Origin: Candolleomyces eurysporus
Taxonomy: Eukaryota > Basidiomycota > Agaricomycetes > Agaricales > Psathyrellaceae
DNA length: 64,000 nucleotides
Reading direction: 5' to 3'
Assembly (NCBI GenBank): GCA_027579435.1
Contig: JANBPK010000744.1
Location: 50,283 to 114,282 of the forward strand
Under the pieces are notes generated by a model. It was not told the origin of the DNA and ran no database searches. It was given only the letters and a program-made list of their open reading frames with translations. The position numbers were made by a program, and so were the translations under genes. Positions 34,310-46,599 of the stretch are shown piece after piece (the first letter of the stretch is position 1; each line of letters starts with the position of its first letter).

Positions 34310-36526
34310 GTTGAGAGGAGCGAAGTCGAATATTGCATTTAAATGGAAGTGGTGTGCTGCAAGAATGAAATCATCAGACCAAGAACGCACACGGAGACAT
34401 GTTCAAGAAAAGACTCACGAAACGAGCGCAGGTGCCACCTCAATTTTCAGTGGAATAGAATTACCGGAATCGTCTTTTGGTGGATAAACGTTGTAGACGG
34501 ACAGGAAGGAAGCAGTGACGAGGAACAGAGTGCTGTCAGAAAGCCATCTTCCAGGGCAGACCCTACGACCAAAGATTAAACTAGGGAAGGAAAAAAANTC
34601 GACGACGAACGACTCACCGACGACCGTAGCCGAAGACAGCCACCCCAGGATCACGAACAGTTGGGTCAAGCTCTCCATCCTTCATGAATCTATCAGGGTT
34701 AAATTTCTCGGGAGCGTCGTAGACATTAGGATCGTGGAGAATCGCCCTTTTGTGGGAGTCAGAACGTTACTCGCGCTTTCCAAGAGTGAGAGTATACGCA
34801 CCAGCTATTTGCCATCACGTATGTACCTTTAGGGATAAAATAGCCATTATACTCATCGTCCTCCGCAGTGACGTGAGGAAGACCTATAATAAGTACAATC
34901 CAACACTTTTAGCCGACGGAGAGCGTAAAGAAGCATGCATACACACCGATAGGAGCGACGGTATGCCAACGACTGATTTCTTTGACGATCGCCGAGATAT
35001 ACGGCAGAGACTTCTGGTCGTTCAGGGTTGGCAGTCTACCAGATCCGATAACGGAGTCGAGTTCCTTCTGGGCTTTCTCTTGCACCTCGGGGTGCATCGC
35101 CAAGGCGAGGAAGAGTGCGAAGAGTGTGCTAATCATCTGCGGCGTCGCAACTTTGTTCAGGGAACGCTCTAAACTGAAAGGGGGGGAACATACCGTGTCG
35201 GCTCCAGCTATTACCCGTCCGTGATGAGCCTTCGCATACAGGACCAATTATTCGTAATAAGACTCACCTGCATATGCCACAGCGCATACATCCTGTGCAA
35301 CTTCATTGTACTTGGAACGTGCCGGGTTACCCTCATTAGGCATTTTGTCAACGAGGTCCGCAGCCATACTGGGATGTGCACTTCTACGTCCATTTTCCTG
35401 CGAACATACCAGATGTCAGTATGCCAGGAGCAAAGTTACAACGACAAGACACACTTACCAAATTCGTCTTGACACGCTCAAACGAGTCGACGTGCATCCG
35501 CCGGCTCACCTGAGCGAGCTCAGCGAACCTTGCCTTGAAGCCTGCGCCAGGGAACCACGCCGGGACATGCCTCAGGATGGGGATATCGTTCACCAGATAC
35601 CTTCCAGGAAGACTGACTTCGACAAACGCCTTGAGCATGGTTTCCCCGTCGTGAAGGAGTCCCCTGTTGACCTCAGGATCATCAAAACCGTATGCAATCC
35701 GCATGATGGCGTAGCCGAGCAAACTTCAAGAAAAAAAACGTCAGTCAGCCTGAAGCGAGTCATGACAGATCTCGGAGGAAAAGTGGGGTTGCCTCCGAAC
35801 AGCGGTCAGGCCGGAGAGAATCATGGATACGCACTCTCGGGTATGGTCGAGGAATAGCTCCGGGCTCTTGTGCAACTTCCTGAGAAAGGCGGTAACCTCC
35901 TCGTCGAGGATCGGCTGGTAGCGAGAAATGACATTGGCGTTGAAGTACTGGTGGAATGTTTTTCTGTAATGTCGCAGCTCTGGGCCATACTGGAAAAGAG
36001 AGAAGCTCCATGCGACGTCGATCCTGGAACATTAGTCAGTCCGCCTAGTCAAAAAAGGAATTCCCTTTGATTGTTTCGAGTACGCACATTTGGAGAGCAG
36101 GTAACACTGGTCTGTCCGAGTACTTGCTCGACTTCCTCTCCAGTATTTCGTTGGCTTTCTCCAGCGACCCAAGGATTAAAATAGGCTGGCCGACTGCCTC
36201 AAGGTACACGAGATCGCCTAAATTATGGCATGTGCGTCAGCAGTGGAGCAAGCTAATGCGCGAATCAGGCAGACTACTTGAATATGGAAAGATGCCTACC
36301 ATATTCTCTGTTCATTCGATCATATTCAAGCCATGGATCCTTCTGAGGAAGCTGGAACAGGTTCCCGACGATAGGCAAGCCTTTCGGGCCTGGGGGGNAG
36401 AGGGAGGCCACGAGGGTTCCGCGCTTTTCGGTCGAGCCATCTGCGAAAACACCAGAAAAGAAGTGCGCAAGCGACGAGGGTGCCCAACTGGACACCCAAA
36501 GAAAGTGGGAGGATAGGGCGAGACAT
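34293..36526 (-). CDS. Cytochrome P450 monooxygenase
   Basis: Haem-thiolate monooxygenase of the fungal group resembling O-methylsterigmatocystin oxidoreductase, bound to the ER membrane by an N-terminal segment (LGVQLGTLVACALLFWCF). The start is the ATG at 36526. All hallmarks are present after splicing: the Pro-rich hinge PPGPKGLPIVGN, the C-helix region (ELRHYRKTFHQYF), the I-helix AGADTMIST formed across an intron, ExxR in KEISRW, NPDRF, and the haem loop FGYGRRVCPGRW, whose second Arg is split by an intron. The C-terminus is PFKCNIRLRSSQHAHLF. One N (at about 36399) lies in a C-rich tract of exon 1; reading without it keeps the frame. The substrate is unknown. The stop codon lies inside the 63-bp repeat. 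Confidence 0.9.
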
Positions 36527-38527
36527 GTTCTTTCCCTGGTCCGTCCTTGGTGATATTTATCTGCCCAAGTTGTCGTAAGAGTGCGGTCTGGAATGATCGG
36601 TCGTTGGCAAGCTGTGTGGCGTTGAATAAAGCTCTCCATTCCCACCGTGGCCAGTCGCGTTTCTTCTATTTCGCTCTGTACTCCGTTTCCTTTATGTCCG
36701 TGTTTAATAATAGAAGGCGAGGAGGACGCATGAGGTGTAAGGTGGTTCATTGTATGGCACCCGTATTGAGAAGGGAACTAGACTATATTAAGTTTAAACA
36801 GTATCCACTGCCACTCACCATTGAAAAACAGAATTCGGGACCCTCGGCTGAGGAGGTAGTCGTGGTGGCGCATGTAGAGCTGGGCAGGGGTGCTCGATCA
36901 ACGGACTCTCAAATACACCTTAAAAAGGATATAAACAGGGATGAACATACTCGGTCCCCTTTGGCAGACTTCAAAGGAGAAATGAATCAAATGAATTGAC
37001 ACGCAGAGATCGAAACCCCAAGCAGTGCTTGGGCCAGGCGCCTTCATTTCTGCTGTGTGTGAGGCTTGAAAGAGTGTGCTGGCTTTGGGCCGGGCCTTTT
37101 AGCCAATCCGTGATGCGCAGGACGGAAGCTTCAAGGGGCACCTGGAAACCGCGCTCGGAGTCGTAACGCTTCGTAACACTGGACACCGTGTTACACGCAT
37201 GGGGGGGNCGATCAAGAAACCAGGGTCCACCGGGTGTAAGACTGTAACGTTGTTAAACATTCAGCGAGCTTTAACGCCAAAAGTTTAACGGCGCCCTGTT
37301 TTGCGAGAGATCGGAAATTTTAGTTGCTATTTACAAGAAACAGGGACCAAGCAACAAGACAGACCTCGGAGAGTCATAGTTAGGCCTGGCCAACGGAAGC
37401 AAAAAGATAGACCCGGGAAGAAATATGCTCCCATGAGCTCGCATGCCAATCCTATGTTGAGGTTGTGTCTCGCAGATTCACGGAGTGCACCCACTGCGTG
37501 AGAGTTGCCCGTGCCGGAGGGAAGAGGGACGGTGCGGTCTAGGAAAGAAACTTACCTCCGACTAAGCGTAGGTGCCAATATGGCATCTGCAAAGCATGTT
37601 TTTTCGCCCTATTCGGACGGATGCTTCGAGACAGACGGTGGCTGTCAGAGTTTATTTATTATGATAAGCAAGATGTTTCCGCATGTTTTATCCCTATAGC
37701 AGAGAAAGAAAATAGATTAGAATGACGTGACAGCGTAGATCCGAATCGGGGTGAATCGCAGTGCTGAAAAAGCCCGCGCAAGAGTCGAATGGTGCCTGCG
37801 ATGTCCTTAGAAGGGTGGTGCCAGTGAAATAGAGAGGCCCTGGATGATATACGGAATCACGCACCGGCAATCCGTCGCAGTACTACCGAGGGGTCTCTAG
37901 ACAGACCTGCGATCACGAGAAGAGAAAGCGCAACTGTCAAGGAAAATGAGGTACTAATCCCTCATAGGGATCAGATTGCGCCTGGCCCAAATGGCGAATA
38001 CAGCTATCCGATGCCACTGCCGCCTCCAGGCGTTACCGAGAGGTGGGCCCGGTAAGTTCTCGGAGTGATTACGACCAAGGAGATAGGCCCATGGAGAGCA
38101 GATAACGAGGTGGATACAAGTCTACGGTCTGACAACGCGAACATAGCAGCTGATATATGTTATTTCAACGAATATTTAGCAGTGGGACTGCTCCCAGGGA
38201 GCTGGCTGGTCACGCTGTGGACATTCGCAAAAGACACAAGATCGCGATGCGAGATTTACAAAGATTTCTTCCATGTCGGAATGCCAGAAATGGTGGGTGA
38301 AAGCTCGGAAGAACGAGAACACGGCGAAGCGCTGCGCCAGATTTGGATTTACCTCCATTTGTCTACTTTCCCACGTTCGGTGGATTCAGCTCTATTACGC
38401 GGCCTCCTTGCGCAATTACTTATACTCCTCGACCTCATACCTCGGTCGTTTTTGCTCGAATTCCGCCCCCTTCTCCTCTTCCTTATCTGCACCGCTCAAT
38501 ACAATATCCAAGACGCGGTCTCCAACA
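36527..38527. other. Intergenic region, no gene seen
   Basis: About 2 kb between the divergent P450 and proteasome genes. Short open frames exist, for example 38065-38568 on the plus strand, but they lack recognisable domains and run into the PRE7 leader. A poly-G tract with an N lies near 37201-37208. Confidence 0.5.
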
Positions 38528-39841
38528 ATGGTTTCGATGACCCAGCAGCCTCACCAGCAGGCCTTTAACCCATACACCGAGAACGGAGGCACCATCTTGG
38601 CCATCGCCGGTGCAGATTTCACCGTTATCGCTGGTGATACGCGTCAGAGTGAAGGATACAACATCCAGACGCGTTACGCCCCCAAAGTCTTCAAGCTGTA
38701 TGTTTTATCTTGTATCGAACCCATCCACAGCTCACCCATCTGTTCGTTGTAGCACCGATAAGGCTGTCCTTGCTGTGAATGGCTTCGCTGCGGACGGAAA
38801 TATGTTTGTGAAGAAAGTGAAGCAACGCCTCGAGGTCAGCCCTCTTCTCTCTTCTCCGATCGTCAAGTACAGCTTTGACAACCGTTCGCACAGTGGTACC
38901 GACATGCTCATGCCAAGGATATGCCTATACGCTCGATCGCGCGTCTAATACAGACGATGCTGTACGCGCGCCGATTTTTCCCTTACTATGTGTACAATAT
39001 TCTCGGTGGAATTGAAGAAGATGGTATGTCATTCAACGCCATTCGGTCAGATGTCTCCAAGGACCTGTTCCTCTGGGCGGGCGACGCGTAATGCTCGTTC
39101 CTTTTCCGGATTGTATATTGCAAGGAAATTGCTCACATGTTTGACTTGTGATTTAGGCACAGGCGCAGTATACTCCTTTGATCCCGTTGGATCTTACGAA
39201 CGTGAAGCATGTCGTGCTGCCGGCGCCGCACAAGCACTTGTGCAGCCGTTCTTGGACAACCAGGTTAGTGTTACACATTCGGTTTTAGCCTTCTATACAC
39301 TTCGCGCATGCTCGCGTGAAACCATGTTCCCATTTGTCGTATCGCCGACAGCGGGCTCCGACCCTTCCCCGACGTACCCCCGCCCCCTCATTCGTGCCCT
39401 CCTTTTGTTAATCACCAACTGACGCCGTTGTCCCCGACAGATATACTTCAAGAATCAGACACCGGCACCTGGCACCGTGTTCCCTCAGCACTTGCCCCTT
39501 GCGACTGTCCTTTCGATCGTCATCGATTCGTTTACTGGCGCCACTGAGCGGCACATCGAGGTGAGTTTCTATCTCTACTCTCTCGGAGGTTTCTCTGCTG
39601 CGATAGGCATCTTATCGTAAGCAACGGCGACGCTTGCTTTGCGGTTCTATCATTTGATTAAGGATATCTGTACTGACCCAATACCCGACAGGTTGGTGAT
39701 GGCCTAGAAATGTACATTGTGTTGTCGAACAACAGCCCAACACTGCAAGATTTGCAAGGTCTCCGCGGTGTGGAAGAGGTGACATCGACGAACGATGGCG
39801 AGCGNGTTTTCATCGTCAGAAGAGAGTTGAAGAAAGATTGA
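38528..39841 (+). CDS. pre7: 20S proteasome subunit beta6 (Pre7)
   Basis: Non-catalytic beta-ring subunit of the 20S proteasome. Exons 38528-38697, 38753-38834, 38894-39023, 39157-39263, 39441-39560 and 39692-39841 join to 252 residues, the usual length for Pre7 (yeast is about 240). Recognisable segments are [18 protein letters not shown] near the N-terminus, [56 protein letters not shown] and the C-terminal [10 protein letters not shown]. The start could be MVSMTQQ (38528) or the second Met three codons later. One N lies in the last exon without changing the frame. Confidence 0.95.
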
Positions 39842-40529
39842 GCTTTTCGAGACTGTGTCGGGTACAGCGTCCGCGCCGTGCAATACATTTCTTTACCTGA
39901 CGANGACCCCTGTGCTGAGGAGCTGACTGCTATCCTCTTTTTTTTGCATGCCAGTCGATGTTGGCTCTGCCTTGGGCGGCTGCACATTACAACATTACCG
40001 TAGACTCAATCGTATTTATCGTAACTCCAGCTTGTACTTCGAGGACACGAACACTGTACTACAGCATGTAGTTCACCTTGTATCAATAATGATGAGCTTG
40101 TTATCATGACGGTGCTGAGTCAGCAATTGTTAGGCTGTCGTCAGGGACAATGCTGCGCTGCGTTCCTTGTTTTTTCTTCCAGANTCCGCCTCATCCTNGN
40201 CTGTTCGATAGTTCGACTCTTTACAAACCCCAACGCTCCTTTCAGACAGCTTTAGCGCCCCCTTTCAATCCCGCCTGAGGCGACGTAGTTGGNTCCCGTC
40301 ATCAGTGGAGGCCAAGAAGAAGAAGCTACAAACAAGTGCAAACTCAAACTCCACCTCTCGCTCATCCATCAACCTCCTCAGCTTTCGCTTTCGTCCCTCT
40401 TCCCCACCTCCCTGGTCGACCGCAGACCGTCCTCTGGCACACGAAGCCGTATACAGCACAAATATCNTAATTCCAACGTGAAAGAACCGTCCTTGTTGCA
40501 CAAATTCAAGACACGACCAAGACAGCATC

Positions 40530-41438
40530 ATGATTCTCACTCCCCTCCTGACAGTGGTGCTCGCATCTCTGGCGCAATTCNCCNTAGCCCAGGATGACCA
40601 AGGCCCAATCCAATATGACCCAGAACACAACTACACATCGATTATTGGAACNTGGAGCTCAGGTAGCCANGCAGTTTCAACCGGCCCCGTGAGTAGCAAA
40701 GTTCAACCCTGTCGCCCACANAACTCACGGCCAAACTCGTTGCCAGGATTTCTGTGACCCTGCAAAGCTGACCTTCAACTATCCAAAGAACACTGGTGTA
40801 TCATATTCCTTGTACGTGCGAACCCAATCACTCCGCTNGATCATGGTTGTTCAATGTTCCCTTTCAGCTCTNCAGANGGTTTCTTCGAAGTCGCTCGTTA
40901 TCGCTTTAATAGCAATGGCAAGTATATATTTTCAACCTGGTAGCAGGTCTCACTGACGACGTTCACAGGCTCGGACCCAACGTGTATCACAGGAGTCATC
41001 GGCTGGCTGCATGGAGAGTATACTCTAAANGCTAACGGCTCAATAACTCTCAAGCCCTTCGGTGACGGCTTCCAGCAAATCCAAGATCCATGCGCCGCGG
41101 TTTCAAACTTCATTGAGACCTACAACAACACCGAGTACTACAGAGGCTGGCGTATCTTCCGTGATCCTACGTTTGGCCCCAAGCTCCATCTCTTTGGCCA
41201 TGATGGGATTCCTGTTGCACCTCAATTCCAGGTGTCAGAAACACCCANCATGTTCCCGACACGCTTGCTCCGCAATGACACGTTCGTTACCATTAGTCGG
41301 CGATCCTTGGATGGCGACGAAGAAGACTTGGCGCGGAGAGAATCCGGTGCCGAGGCCGTCCTTTGGTCGAAGGTTGTCGGTTTTGTAGCAGGGGCAGCTG
41401 GTCTACTGGCNGCATCCGCGGTTTCGATGGCGATTTAG
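40530..41438 (+). CDS. rot1: ROT1 family ER chaperone
   Basis: Fungal-specific ER protein, essential in yeast, that assists glycosylation and folding and is needed for beta-1,6-glucan synthesis. Exons 40530-40688, 40747-40811, 40868-40917 and 40969-41438 join to 247 residues. An N-terminal signal peptide (MILTPLLTVVLASLAQF...) is followed by the ROT1 signature sequence: SSGS.AVSTGP, FCDPAKLTFNYPKNTGVSYS, FFEVARYRFNSNGSDPTCIT, GDGFQQIQDPCA, YYRGWRIFRDP and GIPVAPQFQVS. The C-terminus ends in a single hydrophobic anchor. Intron 3 has a GC donor (GCAAGT...CACAG), which is needed to keep the conserved NSNGSDP. Several N bases are present. Confidence 0.93.
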
Positions 41439-44400
41439 AACGATTTGTGCTTGCTTTGCACACTCCAACCTCTGCCCGTGGACTCGCGTTAGGATATGGT
41501 GGACCGTCGATCGGTCAATTAATTCATCAGTACAGTCAGCACCGCCTCACCGCTCGTGCAACCGTGCNNCCCGCTTCGTTTTTTCGTCGCGTTTCCTTCG
41601 CCCAGTTGGCTCAGCCTTCTATCTTTATTTGCAATTTTAGTTACGAACTNTTCTTGCATTCACGTACTTTCTCTCTTTGTGCTTGACNTTTCATCTGGAT
41701 CCCTTGACACTGCCTTGGGACAGTTTTTTCTACATTTTTTCTTTTCCTTGGCCATTCATACTACGTACTCTACGTGCCTTGTGTAGTCGTTGTTTCTGTG
41801 CAAAGCAATTGATACCCAAAACAAAAACAATGAGCGAAACCTGCGCCCTTTTTCGGGACTGTCGGGAGCCGTGGGAATGAATTTGATCTCCGGCCGTGAT
41901 AATTTTCTATCTCTTGACCGTGACCACCAGGAAGTTGAACCTGTCCCTTCATCCACCTTCAGATATTCGGCTCTTGGCTCTATCTTTGAGCGCTGAGCNC
42001 CCACAGCACAGTGGTAGACTTTTGTATTACAAGGTACGCTATCTATTCTATTCGCGTTGTGCAAGCCAACTCTTGTATCGATGATGAAGCCAATACGGAT
42101 GTAAATGGTCTTAGGACTATTTCCGAGAGCGCATACAACCATGTGGATCCTTCCGTTGCCTTCCTTCTGACCTTTATCTCGTTNTTNCACGAATATCTGG
42201 GCTTGAAAAACGTCAGTGCTGACTTTGCTCTAGGGCCTCGAATTGACGCGTATAGCCAACGAAGGGTTCTGCCAAGGTTTGGTCACGCCGCGTCNCTGGC
42301 ACTTTTACGAGCCTGCCCATAGGCTTAGTATCATCTCTCGTGTTCCAGATGGATGTTCNCCGTCAAACTATGTCTGTTATCTTCACTTCTTTCATTAATA
42401 CATCCCGTCACTTCTCTCTCAATCTGCGTGAGTCTTTCGTCGGGTTGCTCTGGTGAAAGGTGGAGAGTTACCAAAGGACTGGAGTCTNAACGCGTCATGT
42501 GTATGATCCATTTGCCTGACCTTGCTGTTTCCTGTCTAGCTTCCTTTCTGCTCATGCTTCATATCCTTTCCAGGATCACGAAAACGTCCCAGGTCACATA
42601 ACCTCGGGCCATTTGCGAGTCCAGTGACGATGTGTATCCGCTGTTCCTCACAGNACCCTCGTCATGTGAGGTCACCAGCCCACTNACATACTGCAAGCGG
42701 ACACACATCCTTTCGATGTGGCGTCCCTGGGGAAGGGTCTTTCAACCTAGACTTGGGATCTATGATCCTTGAACAGGGAACTGTATGCGACTGTTCGCAT
42801 CTTGNCTTCCTTTCGCCTGTTCTTCTACCCCAGATGTCCNATATCCTGTTGCTCACCTGGTTCACTCGGCAATACCATTTTTACTGCTCGACGCCTTCCA
42901 CCCGGCGCTGTCATTCCTCCCTCNCCCCAGTCTGGGGTTATCGCTGAACCAGTTCTTCTCAGCCCAGCTTATCAACGCTCGGCNTGCTTCGAGAAAGCTC
43001 TTAGATTCCTTTATGTGCTCTCTTTGCTTCCACGAACTTGGATGATGATCCTCGGTCGGCCGAATCGTGAGTCTTCTTTACTCAATGCTTTCAACCTCCT
43101 TCATGCCTTTTCTCAACTTGAACCCGTTTTTGAACAGTCTCTGCACCCGGTCCCATGCTTCCAGCGTTCCTTTCAGTCCCAAGGTGTGGTTCAATTTCTC
43201 CCTCTAGAATTCGCACCATAGACAGGACTTATTAAAACGGCTCGAAAGGGGTTATTAACGGGTTGATGAATAACGTTTTGACANGGTGCCAAAATTATTC
43301 TTTTGCTCGTGCGCCTCTAAGAGCCACAANGAAATTGTGTCTAAAATGCCCTACTTTTTCNGCGAGATTTCTGCGGGCCCCGCTGGGAAATACTAGTACA
43401 CCTCAGAACCTAAATCACCGACTCGAGAATGGCAAGAAGCGCAGGGTTGCAAAGCCTGGTTGACATGGCTCAGTTCAGGTTGTCCCCGTCCCTCCGTGGT
43501 TTCTCCGGCTCGCGAATGTCGCCGGATATCGCTCTTAAACCATCTTCCTTCCCCATCGACGACGATCACGGTAGCGGGCAGAAGGTGATGATAGTCGTCT
43601 CCGACGCCTTACCGGTACAACGTGTTACATCGACGAATTGTTGGGATCGCTTCGGACACTGGTGGAATCTGGCCACTGCGTGCCAAGCAACGATGGGATA
43701 TTGCAATTCCTTGTCTATCANGNTCNGCCTTNGACAAATGGCCACGGTGATGATGCTTAGCATGGCTGACGGTGAATTTCGCTGTCAAGTCCGCTGGCGC
43801 TTACCGTGTCGTTTGGCCCAGAAAAAATGTGTCTGACTCATGGCCTCGCGCGACTGCCCTCATGGTTGTGGGCGCGGAGAACGGCCTTAGCTCCTCCTAC
43901 TGCAGGCCTTTTACGACCCGAACCCACCAAGATCACGTCCCCGCCATGCACCACTTGCTCATGTGCCTTCAGCTCGTTAGCACTTCCTCCTGTTTCTGGA
44001 CATTTCGGCTCACAGAAAAAAGTGCGACCACCACCACCANTGCCGACCACGTTGGATTAGGTTGGTCACTTTTTGTCCTTCTTCTTTTACCATTGCTAAC
44101 GGACTGTATCATANAGATATTTTTCACGAATATCCTATTGGAGACAGACATTGCGCGAGTTTATCGACATTTTTCCCGGAAATGCGCCCACCATTTACAT
44201 GAATTGGTCGACTCGTGGGTTACACACCGCAACCGGTCTCATCGAATCATCATACTCATTCATACACTAGATCTAACCGATAAAGACCCGGAATTTCGAC
44301 AAAGCGGGCAAAAGTGAGATTTGAACTTTGACGGGGAGCCGATATAGGTGCGGACCGTGAGGCGATTTGGGGGTTCGAAAGAGATCTGGCATCTCAGATT

Positions 44401-44941
44401 CGTCCTGCGGGCGTTCGTGCTATATNCATGCACGACCCTTGCCCTGTTGCGGCGGGAGAAGTGAGACGTGCACGGAAATGACGCAGCGCTGGGTTTCCCC
44501 TTTCACAAGGGGTGGCTGTTGGAAGTTGCTGTATCTCCGGTGTGTGGTCTTCTCCTGCTGATCACCTGCCAGCGTTGGTATATTGCGTGAAGTATTCGAG
44601 TTGTTGGTTGCCCATTANAGGGTATTTTNCCCCTGCTGCGTGTCACTCGTCCCTTCNAGCTGTNTGAGCGTTTCACCGTTACNNNAGTTCNNCATTGTGG
44701 GTGTCANNNTCGTCCACGTTCATATAAGGCTGTGGTCCATTCATAGACCATGCATTCAATGNGTNTGCNCNCCNAAAAGAGCAANTCGGCGATAACGAAT
44801 GCGCAGANGTCTTGATTGNAATCAATTTGAATGAAGTACGAGTACGATTGTGACAATCCCAATGTTCTACGTTCATATTAGTGGTATCTATCTGCANNTA
44901 GAGTTGACCATATCCTACTATATTCCANCCCTCATTCCCCC
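41439..44941. other. Gene-poor, N-rich region
   Basis: About 3.5 kb with no recognisable family. Short open frames at 42769-43221 and 43429-44317 on the plus strand show no domain and are not linked by splice sites I could trust. N bases are particularly dense at 44615-44820 and 43720-43735. The pieces around 41440-42000 are T-rich and are probably the ROT1 3' UTR. Confidence 0.4.
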
Positions 44942-46148
44942 TCACTTCTCTGAATNNTTGGAAGATCCTGACCGACGATCCCACCACTCCTTTTCCCTCT
45001 TCAGCTCCCATCTGACAAGAAGCTTGCATCCAAGAGCGCTCACTATTCCCCAGATGAACATCTGACCCAACACCCACCCNAAGGCGAAATTAAGAGGAGT
45101 GAGCCACGAGACGAGAGCTGTCACGACGCAGTAGAGTGCAGAGCANACTGTCCAGTATATCGTGACGTCCCGNATGAGGCGTCGGAANGGCGGAGAAACN
45201 CGCCATCTTNGACCGAATCAGGTTTCGGTTAAGCGCCCAATCAACCGAGGTTTAAGANGGACTCACCGCTCGTGTANNGTTTTCCTGTACTCNCGACCAT
45301 GCATGAAGTCGACGGATGCNATATCTTCGATAGTGTAGAAGGCGGCGGGCTTCATAGGGGTACCAGGAGGATCCGAGGAGCACCATACGTGCCATTTTGG
45401 AGAGAAGAGCGAGATGAAGAAGACNAGGCCGATGGGGCATATNAGCATGACCGTGGACATGAGGAAGAAATTACTGTGCACAGATCATTCATTCTNCTGG
45501 ATATCTCTGAAGATGATGAGGGCATACGTACTAGTATTGGATTGCTGGTGCGATGGCCAGTGGAACGGAGAAAACAATGCAAGCAAAGGAGTATGTCCAC
45601 ATAACGAAATCGAGGTGCCACCAGGTATCATTTCCCAACGGGCCATACGTTTCTCTATGTTTTACGACTGTGGAGCATGGTGAGACGATAGAGAGTATAC
45701 CTAAANTCTTTTCAGACTTACGTCTCCACAACCTGAACGGTGCGTCGAAACAAGACGAAAGACCCAAAGCTGCGGACGAAATTCCGATNATGTGTCTTCT
45801 TGAGAGTTTGGTGTCTTGAAGCAGTGTGCGTATTAATTAACCGTGCCACCAATAGAGGACGATGAAGAGGAAAAACTCACAAAACACCAGTGGGTAAAAG
45901 AGAATCACCGGTACGATGAAGTTGCATACGAATAGAAAAAACACGTAGAAAACAACGTATTTTCTCTTGTGTGAAAAATGCAGAACTGGGAAACCATCGG
46001 GCTGGGTGCTTTTAGACGTATCATGGTCGCTTGAGCTCGAGGTCACGGTGCTGAAGGTGCTATCTCGTGNGCCANCTCCCTTCTCGGGGGTGGACTTGCG
46101 TTGGAGATCGTTCCCGGTCTTGCTAGCAGATTCAGTTTCAGAGTTCAT
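44942..46148 (-). CDS. Conserved fungal multi-pass membrane protein, unknown function
   Basis: The start is taken at 46148 (MNSETESASKTG), which gives a Ser/Thr-rich soluble head. The first membrane segment follows (KRKYVVFYVFFLFVCNFIVPVILFYPLVF). Later exons encode IGISSAALGLSSCFDAPFRL, YGPLGNDTWWHLDFVMWTYSF, an AIAPAIQYYNFFLMSTVML segment, SSDPPGTPMKPAAFYTIED, DFMHGREYRK and the last membrane segments (GWVLGQMFIWGIVSALGCKLL), ending KREKEWWDRRSGSS...SEK. I count about six to seven membrane segments. The pattern matches a family of unnamed integral membrane proteins common in fungi. The conserved DPPGTP...FYTIEDI..VDF..G motif has no known role. Many N bases make the exon borders approximate. 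Confidence 0.7.
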
Positions 46149-46599
46149 AACCTTGATTGAAGAGAAATGGGAGAATAAGCTTACAGTGGACCTAATTTGT
46201 AGGCTANGGAGNGTATCTAAGTCCAGCGCCTGTAATTGCATCATTAGTCTCCGCAGGTGGTACCGCTCTTAAGTCACGGCACCACTATTGGCACGTTGCT
46301 CCACGAAGTACTCCTCTGATGCTTGGCAACATCGCTGCGTTACTAGCTTTGACCCGACTCCATTATGAGCCTACGTATAAGGACACGGTTGACTGTCACG
46401 CGATGGGTATCTTGGCTCCACTGAAATTCCACACCACAAACTTCGCAAGCGCACTTCGTACTGCCGCCATTCCACGACGGCAGGCAACCCCCATGACCAA
46501 GAGTAANGGCAATNTAGACAACGGTCGCATGCATGTAGTNTACCATGNATATGAGGGCAAATTGGACANCAAATACACNGGGTCNAAGTCAAGTANAAG

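Noticed and set aside
33840..34310. AT-rich, repetitive stretch as a possible transposon end.
   Set aside because: Only a 63-bp minisatellite is visible; no terminal inverted repeats, target-site duplication or transposase fragment.
34415..34678. P450 haem loop seemed one residue short (FGYGR-VCPG).
   Set aside because: Re-reading the minus strand across the intron shows GGT CGT CG|gtgagt ... cgtag|G GTC TGC, which gives a complete FGYGRRVCPGRW.
18801..36526. Possible secondary-metabolite cluster (SDR, AKR, P450, with the epoxide hydrolase further on).
   Set aside because: No backbone synthase (PKS, NRPS, terpene cyclase), no dedicated transporter or regulator, and unrelated genes lie between them.
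38065..38568. 167-codon plus-strand ORF just before PRE7.
   Set aside because: No domain, biased toward leader-like sequence, and it overlaps the PRE7 start in another frame.
42650..44317. Series of plus-strand ORFs in the gene-poor region.
   Set aside because: No conserved motif, no splice-consistent chain, and dense N bases.
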